Shown in pieces: positions 59,196 to 64,000 of a stretch of 64,000 bases of DNA. Origin of the DNA: CBDDIP01 sp965229005 (lineage in GTDB: Bacteria; Actinomycetota; Acidimicrobiia; Acidimicrobiales; Ilumatobacteraceae); contig CBDDIP010000002.1 of the NCBI GenBank assembly GCA_965229005.1, positions 1,922,001 to 1,986,000 of the forward strand. The letters are read 5' to 3'. Within the stretch, counting starts at the first letter, position 1; each line of letters begins with the position of its first letter. The translations under genes were made by a program, and so were the position numbers. A model generated the notes under the pieces. The model did not search any database, was not told the DNA's origin, and saw only the letters and a list, made by a program, of their open reading frames with translations.

Positions 59196-59824
59196 TCAGT
59201 CGGTGGACAAGGCTCCGGCGACGAACACCTCTGCCAAGGAGCGAGCGTCGGATTCGGTGAACGCGCCAGTGATCGTCACCTGACCCTCGAAGAGGTCGGT
59301 CTGCACGGTCGGCGCGCTGATGATGTCCTGACCGACCTGGATCGCGAGGCGTCCGGTCGGACACGTCGACGTGGTGTGGTTGCACTGCGTGGCAAGGTCG
59401 TTCCACACGTCCTGGCCATCGGCGCCGGGTCGCAAGGACACGGTGATGCCCCACCCGCTCTCGGCCAGCTCGGCCCTCGCATCGGGTTCGAACACGGCAC
59501 CCGTGCCGCCGGCCGGGCCGACCGAGCAGATCTCCCGCGTGGCCGAGTCCGGTGCGGCGAGCACGAACAGGTTCTCCGTCCGAGTCGTGTCGGTCGAGCC
59601 GACGTCCGCGGCGATCGTCTCACCGGGGGTCGACGCGGTGATCGTCTGACACTGCAGCACCCGGCCCGAAGGAAGATCGCGTCGCCGTCGTCGATCTCGA
59701 CCGCAGTGATCGGTGCCGTCGGGGCGACTGATGCGATGGACTCGCTCGATCCGGCATCGCTGCCGCAGGAAGCGGCCACCATGACCAGAACTGCCAGCAG
59801 CACCATCAACCCAGATCTGCGCAT
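59196..59824 (-). pseudogene. SecD-P1-like lipoprotein gene with frameshift
   Basis: The ATG at 59824 begins a lipoprotein signal (MRRSGLMVLLAVLVMVAASC, Cys20), followed by 'AVEIDDGDAIFL'. Near 59666-59676 the coding signal jumps frame and continues 'SGRVLQCQTITAS' to a C-terminal domain like the SecD periplasmic P1 head (RLAIQVGQDIISAPTVQTD, then 'GQVTITGAFTESDARSLAEVF'). One base appears lost, or two gained. No transmembrane SecD part is present, so this is a free lipoprotein with that fold. Decay and sequence error cannot be separated here. Confidence 0.65.
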
Positions 59825-59859
59825 GGCCGGGATGGTAGGTGTTCGGCGAGACTGGGGAC

Positions 59860-60645
59860 GTGAGCGACGTCGACACAGCACGTGAGTGGATCGAGGCGGC
59901 GCAACGCGTGACGGTCGTGACCGGTGCCGGCATCTCGACCGACTCCGGCATCCCCGACTTCCGCGGTCCGAACGGGCTGTGGACGAAGAACCCGGCGGCC
60001 GAGAAGTCGGCCACCCTCCAGCACTACCTCGCCGACCCCGAGGTGCGCCGATTCGCGTGGCAGAACCGGCTTGCACTCACCGGCGTGGGACGCAGCGCAC
60101 GAACTCGGGGCATCGAGCGATCGTCGAACTGCAGCGCCGCGGCACCCTGCAGGCCGTCGTCACCCAGAAACGTGGACGAGCTCCACCAGCGCGCCGGCAT
60201 CGAGCCGACGAAGGTGATCGAGGTGCACGGAACGATGTGGTGGACGCGTTGCTGGGGTTGCAACGACCGTCGTCCGATGCGCGAAGCGCTCGATCGAGTG
60301 GCGGCGGGTGACGACGATCCGGCGTGCTTGCTGTGCAGCGGGGTCCTCAAGAGCGACACGATCTCGTTCGGCCAGTCGTTGGTGCCGGACGTGATCGACG
60401 CGGCGATGGTGGCCGCCGAGCGATGCGATCTGCTGCTCGCCGCCGGCTCGACCCTGTCCGTCTATCCAGCCGCCAACGTGGTCCCGCGGGCGAAGACCGC
60501 CGGCGCTCGGGTGATCATCGTGAACGGCGATCCGACGAACATGGACCGCTTCGCCGACGCCGTGCTCATCGGCCGCCTCGGCGACCTGCTGCCGCAGCTC
60601 CTGCCGGCACGCGAGCCCGTAGCTGAATCCCGACTAGCTGAGTAG
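59860..60645 (+). pseudogene. Sir2-family NAD-dependent deacylase gene with compensating frameshifts
   Basis: The ends read as an intact sirtuin: 'RVTVVTGAGISTDSGIPDFRGPNGLW' at the start, 'NVDELHQRAG', the zinc Cys set (CWGC...CLLC), 'DTISFGQSLV' and 'AAGSTLSVYPAANV'. Between 60070 and 60170 the frame is wrong: three extra single bases (near 60071, 60101 and in the AAA at 60168-60170) would restore HSPAWDA, NSGHRAIVELQRRG and LQAVVTQNVDELH. As written, the protein is full length but scrambled over ~33 residues and lacks the TQN and acid-base region. Confidence 0.72.
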
Positions 60646-60648
60646 GCT
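60643..60648 (+). promoter_or_regulatory. -10 box of rhodanese-moeB gene, probable leaderless start
   Basis: TAGGCT, 7 nt before the ATG at 60656, overlapping the sirtuin stop. Confidence 0.45.
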
Positions 60649-60655
60649 TTCCATC

Positions 60656-61855
60656 ATGGCAACGTTCCGAGACCTGCTCGCCGCAGCGAAGGCAGAGATC
60701 ACCGAGGTCGACACGGCAGGCGCTCAGCAGCGCATCGAGGCAGCGTCGTCCGCTGCGCCGGTCGCCGTGCTCGACGTGCGCGAGCCCGACGAGTACGACC
60801 AGGGCGCGCTGCTCAACGCGGTGCACATCCCCCGCGGTCATCTCGAAGCACAGGTCGAGGGTCGCCTGCCGGACAAGAACGTGCCGGTGATCATCTACTG
60901 CGCCGGTGGCGTGCGCAGCGCGTTCGCCGCGCGCACGCTGCAGGAACTCGGCTACCGCGACGTCGTGTCGGTGGCCGGCGGCTTCGGCAAGTGGAAGGGA
61001 CGAGGGCCGCCCGTGGCGCAAGCCCGTCGTGCTGACGCCCGAGCAGCGGGGACCGCTACGGCCGCCACCTGCTGCTGCCCGAAGTCGGCACGGCCGGTCA
61101 GGCCAAGCTGCTCGCCAGCAAGGTGCTCATGCTCGGCGCCGGCGGCCTCGGCTCGCCCAGTGCGCTGTACCTCGCCGCAGCAGGTGTCGGCACGATCGGC
61201 ATCGTCGACATGGACGAGGTGGACGCCAGCAACCTGCAGCGTCAGATCCTGCACAACCTCGACCGCATCGGCGACCGCAAGGTCGACTCGGCGAAGAAGA
61301 CGCTGAGCCTGCTCAACCCCGACGTCAACGTCGTCACCTACGACACGCGGCTCGACGCCAGCAACATCATCGACATCATCACCGGCTACGACGTCATCGT
61401 TGACGGCGCCGACAACTTCCCGAGCCGCTACCTGCTCAACGACGCCAGCGTGAAGCTCGGCATCCCGGTCGTGCACGGCAGCATCTTCCGCTTCGAGGGC
61501 ATGGTCAGCGTGTTCCACCCGCTCGAAGGCCCGACGTACCGCGACATGGTGCCCGAGCCGCCGCCCGCCGAGCTCGCCCCCAGCTGCTCCGAGGCCGGTG
61601 TGCTGGGTGTTGCTGCCCGGCATCGTCGGCAGCATCCAGGCCCTCGAGGTGATCAAGGTGCTGCTCGGCATCGGTGAGCCACTGATCGGTCGCATCCTCT
61701 CGGTCGACACCACCGACATGAGCTTCCGCACGTTCAACCTGCGCAAAGATCCGAACAACTTGGTGACCTACGAGAACCGCGACCGGCTCGTCGTGCAGGA
61801 CCTCGAGGGGCCTCTGCGCCCCCGGGCTGTCGCACTAGGAATCGGGTCGCACTAG
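60656..61855 (+). pseudogene. rhodanese-MoeB/ThiF fusion gene with three frameshifts
   Basis: Residues ~1-115 are a rhodanese domain (VAVLDVREPDEYDQGALLNAVHIPRGH; active Cys in YCAGGVR). This is followed by a ThiF/MoeB adenylyltransferase (MLGAGGLGSPSALYLAAAGVGTIGIVDMDEVDASNLQRQ, then 'VIVDGADNFPSRYLLNDA'), which activates ubiquitin-like sulfur carriers for cofactor sulfuration. Extra single bases at the GGG near 60997, the GGGG at 61048-61051 and the TT at 61610-61611 each shift the frame. Removing all three gives one ~399-residue protein. The domain order (rhodanese first) is the reverse of the usual MoeZ. Confidence 0.75.
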
Positions 61856-61858
61856 GTT
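61853..61858 (+). promoter_or_regulatory. -10 box near the membrane-protein gene
   Basis: TAGGTT, overlapping the moeB stop, is 7 nt before a GTG at 61866. That GTG is one frame away from the downstream gene. Confidence 0.35.
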
Positions 61859-61935
61859 CTCCGGCGTGCTCACGCACGCTGCTCCAACGGGCTGTTGCCA
61901 CACGCCGCCTCTGGCTGCATGGTCCAGTCCGAGAT

Positions 61936-62922
61936 GTGCTGCTCGGCTGGTGCTGGCTGCCGATCGCGGCTGTCGTGCACGTCGCCGAGCCACACGTGAG
62001 CACCGTGCAGGGCATGGTCGGCATCGTCTTCTTGATCTCGTTCGCCCATCAGCCGCTGACGATGGGACTCGTGTACGGCGACCCGGTGCAGCGCGCCGCG
62101 CATCGTCGCCTCTACCTCGTCGCCCCGTTCGTCGCCGCGGCCGCGATCGTCATCGGGCTCAACGTCAGCCTCACGCTCGTCGCGCTCGTCGCGGGGCTGT
62201 GGAACGCCGAGCACACGCTGATGCAGCGCTACGGCGTGCTGCGCATCTACGGGCGCAAAGCTGGCGACGATCACGGCGGGTTGGAGAAGCCGATGCTCGT
62301 CGTCTGGCTGATCGCCGCGCTCGCCTACGTGGGTGCGTTCGTCGACTTGCGCGACCTCGCTTGGAAGCTCGGCGTCGACGGCACCAACACGCGCTCGATC
62401 AACCTGCTGCAGCCGTACCGCGCGCCGGCGCGCGTGCTGTTCGTGGTCGCTGTCGTCGTCGGCTTGGCGATGCTGATGCGGTGGTGGCGCGCCGAGCGAT
62501 CGCTCGGCGCGCAGGCCAGCCGGCCGAAGCTCGTCTACATGCTCGGCACGCTCGGTCTGGTGGTGGCGGTGATGGTCGACCCGGTGGCCGGCTTCGCCGG
62601 GTACGTCGGCGCGCACGCCATCGAGTACTTCGCCGTCGTGCACACCAGCCTGCGCACCCGCCGCGACGATGCCCCGATCGCGAACGCAACGCGCACGGTG
62701 TGGCGACGCGGCGCGATCTACGTCGCCTACTTCGCGGTGATCGTTGCCTGGATCGAGCTGACCACCACGAACGGTGGCGGCCACACGCTGTTCGGCTTCT
62801 CGATCCTGTTCTTCGGGGCGCTGCACATCCTCTACGACGGCTTCGTCTGGAAGCTTCGCCGCCCGTCGGTGGCCGCGTCGCTCGGGGTCATCCCGGCAGC
62901 TCCAACGGCTGCTCCGCGCTGA
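61936..62922 (+). CDS. multi-pass membrane protein of unknown function
   Basis: A 328-residue protein with about eight hydrophobic helices, for example 'MVGIVFLISFAHQPLTMGLVYG', 'LYLVAPFVAAAAIVIGLNVSLTLVALVAGLWNAEHTLMQRYG' and 'MLVVWLIAALAYVGAFV'. Conserved-looking His (AEHTLMQRYG, GAHAIEYFAVVHTS) suggest a metal or heme role, but I cannot name a family. The GTG at 61936 is only the first start in frame. Codons before it (LLQRAVATRRLWLHGPVRD) look coding, and a leaderless GTG at 61866 lies one frame off, so a further indel near 61870-61880 is possible. Confidence 0.65.
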   Translation: MLLGWCWLPIAAVVHVAEPHVSTVQGMVGIVFLISFAHQPLTMGLVYGDPVQRAAHRRLYLVAPFVAAAAIVIGLNVSLTLVALVAGLWNAEHTLMQRYGVLRIYGRKAGDDHGGLEKPMLVVWLIAALAYVGAFVDLRDLAWKLGVDGTNTRSINLLQPYRAPARVLFVVAVVVGLAMLMRWWRAERSLGAQASRPKLVYMLGTLGLVVAVMVDPVAGFAGYVGAHAIEYFAVVHTSLRTRRDDAPIANATRTVWRRGAIYVAYFAVIVAWIELTTTNGGGHTLFGFSILFFGALHILYDGFVWKLRRPSVAASLGVIPAAPTAAPR

Positions 62923-63664
62923 CCTCCCGGTCCTGCACCACGACGGCGGCGATCACCAGCGCGGACCCGAGCAGATCGAAGCCAGAGGGCACCTGATCCA
63001 GCGCCATCCAGCCGACGATCATCGCCGTCACCGGCAGGAGGGCGAGCAGGAGCGCGAACCGTCGCGTCGGGATGCGCCGCATCACGTGCTGATCGATGGC
63101 GTAGGCAACCGCAGTGGACAGTGCGCCGACGAGTGCGCACAGCGCCAGCAGCCGCGGCGTGGTGAACACCTCGGTGCTGCCGCTGATGCCGATCGGCGCG
63201 ATCGCGACCGCGCCGATCGCCAGCGCCATTCCGAGACCGCCGAGCCCGCGATCGAGCGACGCGACCCGCCGCCCGACGACGATGTACACGGCCCACATCG
63301 CCGAGGCGATGAAGATGAAGAGCAACCCCAACGGCTCGTCGTCGACCTCCACGCCGGACAGGACGACCACGCCCGTGATCGCCAGCAGCAGCGCAACCGC
63401 GTTGCGTCGCGTGCGGGTCAGCGCGGCGGCGACGGTGATCGGCCCGATGAACTCGATCACCACGCTCTTGCCGAGCGCGACTCGATCGATGGCGAGGTAG
63501 AAGAACAGGTTCATCAGCGCGGTCGCGACGCCGAACACGGCGGCACTGAGCAGCTGCCGTCGGGTCCAGCCGCGCTGCTGGCGCCAGCTGACCGCGAGCA
63601 CGGCGATGGCCGCTGTGACGACGCGCATCCACGCCACCGTTGCCGGTCGCAGCTCGTCGAACAA
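62888..63664 (-). CDS. EamA/RhtA-type drug/metabolite transporter
   Basis: At least 258 residues of a ten-helix DMT-superfamily exporter: 'RPATVAWMRVVTAAIAVLAVSW', 'GVATALMNLFFYLAIDRVALGKSVVIEFIGPITVAA' and 'ALVGALSTAVAYAIDQHVMRRIPTRRFALLLALLPVTAMIVGWM' are typical EamA repeats. The TTG at 63664 would cut off the first helix. The same frame remains open to about 63778 with coding-like sequence (SPEALFVISGISQYTGAVIAHS) but no ATG, GTG or TTG, so the true start may be a CTG near 63778 or be obscured by an error. It overlaps the convergent membrane-protein gene by 35 bp. Confidence 0.82.
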   Translation of the reverse strand: MFDELRPATVAWMRVVTAAIAVLAVSWRQQRGWTRRQLLSAAVFGVATALMNLFFYLAIDRVALGKSVVIEFIGPITVAAALTRTRRNAVALLLAITGVVVLSGVEVDDEPLGLLFIFIASAMWAVYIVVGRRVASLDRGLGGLGMALAIGAVAIAPIGISGSTEVFTTPRLLALCALVGALSTAVAYAIDQHVMRRIPTRRFALLLALLPVTAMIVGWMALDQVPSGFDLLGSALVIAAVVVQDREVSAEQPLELPG

Positions 63665-63788
63665 CGAGTGGGCGATGACCGCGCCGGTGTACTGCGAGAT
63701 CCCGGAGATGACGAACAGCGCCTCCGGGGAGGCGGTGTCGAAGAAGTGCCCGCGGCGAGCGGTGACGGGCGCGGTCAGAGCGGGTGGC

Positions 63789-64000
63789 TCAGTCGAACAG
63801 GTCGGGATCGGAGCGGCAGATCTCCTGCCACAACGGCTGGAAGCTCAGCCATCCGGCGGCCGGGAAGCCGGTCTGCTTGAACGTGTACTCGGCCATCTCG
63901 TGCGGGATCAGCTTCGGCGTGCCGGCGGCCATCGCCAGCAGCTGCGCCTGGCAGCTGCGATCCATGCTGAGGAACCAGAAGCACGCTTCGTCGACGCTCT
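63789..64000 (-). CDS. class II aldolase/adducin-family protein, C-terminal part
   Basis: The gene enters from the right edge; only ~70 C-terminal residues are visible. They read 'EACFWFLSMDRSCQAQLLAMAAGTPKLIPHEMAEYTFKQTG' then 'GWLSFQPLWQEICRSDPDLFD', the typical end of fuculose-phosphate-aldolase-like class II aldolases, often of the adducin-type group without a known substrate. The active-site zinc His residues lie in the missing part. It is followed on the same strand by the transporter gene. Confidence 0.75.
   Translation of the reverse strand, partial: SVDEACFWFLSMDRSCQAQLLAMAAGTPKLIPHEMAEYTFKQTGFPAAGWLSFQPLWQEICRSDPDLFD

Noticed and set aside
63775..63984. small minus-strand open frame at the right edge
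   Set aside because: A different frame of the same strand (63789-64000) reads as the conserved end of a class II aldolase, so this one is a shadow.

Overview
The window comes from a very GC-rich actinobacterium. The best fit is the class Acidimicrobiia (an Ilumatobacter-like lineage), inferred from abundant luciferase-like (LLM) flavin/F420 oxidoreductases, DUF3039 and FmdB small zinc proteins, ImuA'/ImuB/DnaE2 and cobalamin-dependent MetH, and from many genes whose start codon lies 6-8 nt after a TAnnnT -10 box (probable leaderless mRNAs). No rRNA, tRNA, CRISPR, prophage or insertion-sequence gene was seen, and no gene-free gap exceeds about 300 bp.

Layout. 0-4.3 kb: the end of a LuxR-type regulator, an Nfu-N-like protein, an LLM oxidoreductase, and the SOS mutagenesis pair imuA'-imuB behind a LexA-box promoter. 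4.3-27.0 kb: a catabolic island of about 20 same-strand genes. It contains two IclR regulators, an SDR, a standalone riboflavin kinase, a CMD-like protein, two paralogous lipoprotein substrate-binding proteins serving one sugar-type ABC importer, three NtaA/DszA-type and one RutA-like monooxygenase, an extended SDR, a ThDP enzyme, two aldehyde dehydrogenases, an ornithine-cyclodeaminase-like enzyme, a bicupin dioxygenase and a DapA-like aldolase. The last 11 genes (14.1-27.0 kb) are nearly gapless. A palindrome AGAATC-N-GATTCT overlaps the -35 box of four promoters, with related half-sites downstream, so the island looks like one regulon, probably answering to its own IclR proteins. The substrate is not identifiable from sequence.

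27-39 kb: housekeeping and accessory genes (L,D-transpeptidase, orphan response regulator, NUDIX-GNAT fusion, a phosphodiesterase gene broken by a stop codon, ECF sigma factor with a double-VOC partner, HtrA-like protease), a GNAT gene flanked by two 118-bp repeats, and dnaE2 behind a perfect LexA box. Thus the imuA'-imuB/dnaE2 mutasome is split by about 31 kb. 39-51 kb: VapBC, transporters, ArsR/SRPBCC, NUDIX, small zinc proteins, ArsC-like protein and a heterodimeric ABC exporter. 51-59 kb: YceI, metH and pepA on divergent promoters 36 bp apart, YhhN, a MITE-like inverted repeat and an SGNH hydrolase. 59.6-61.9 kb: three consecutive genes (SecD-like lipoprotein, sirtuin, rhodanese-MoeB fusion) carry at least seven apparent single-base indels, suggesting either decay or a patch of sequence error. 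62-64 kb: membrane proteins and the end of a class II aldolase.
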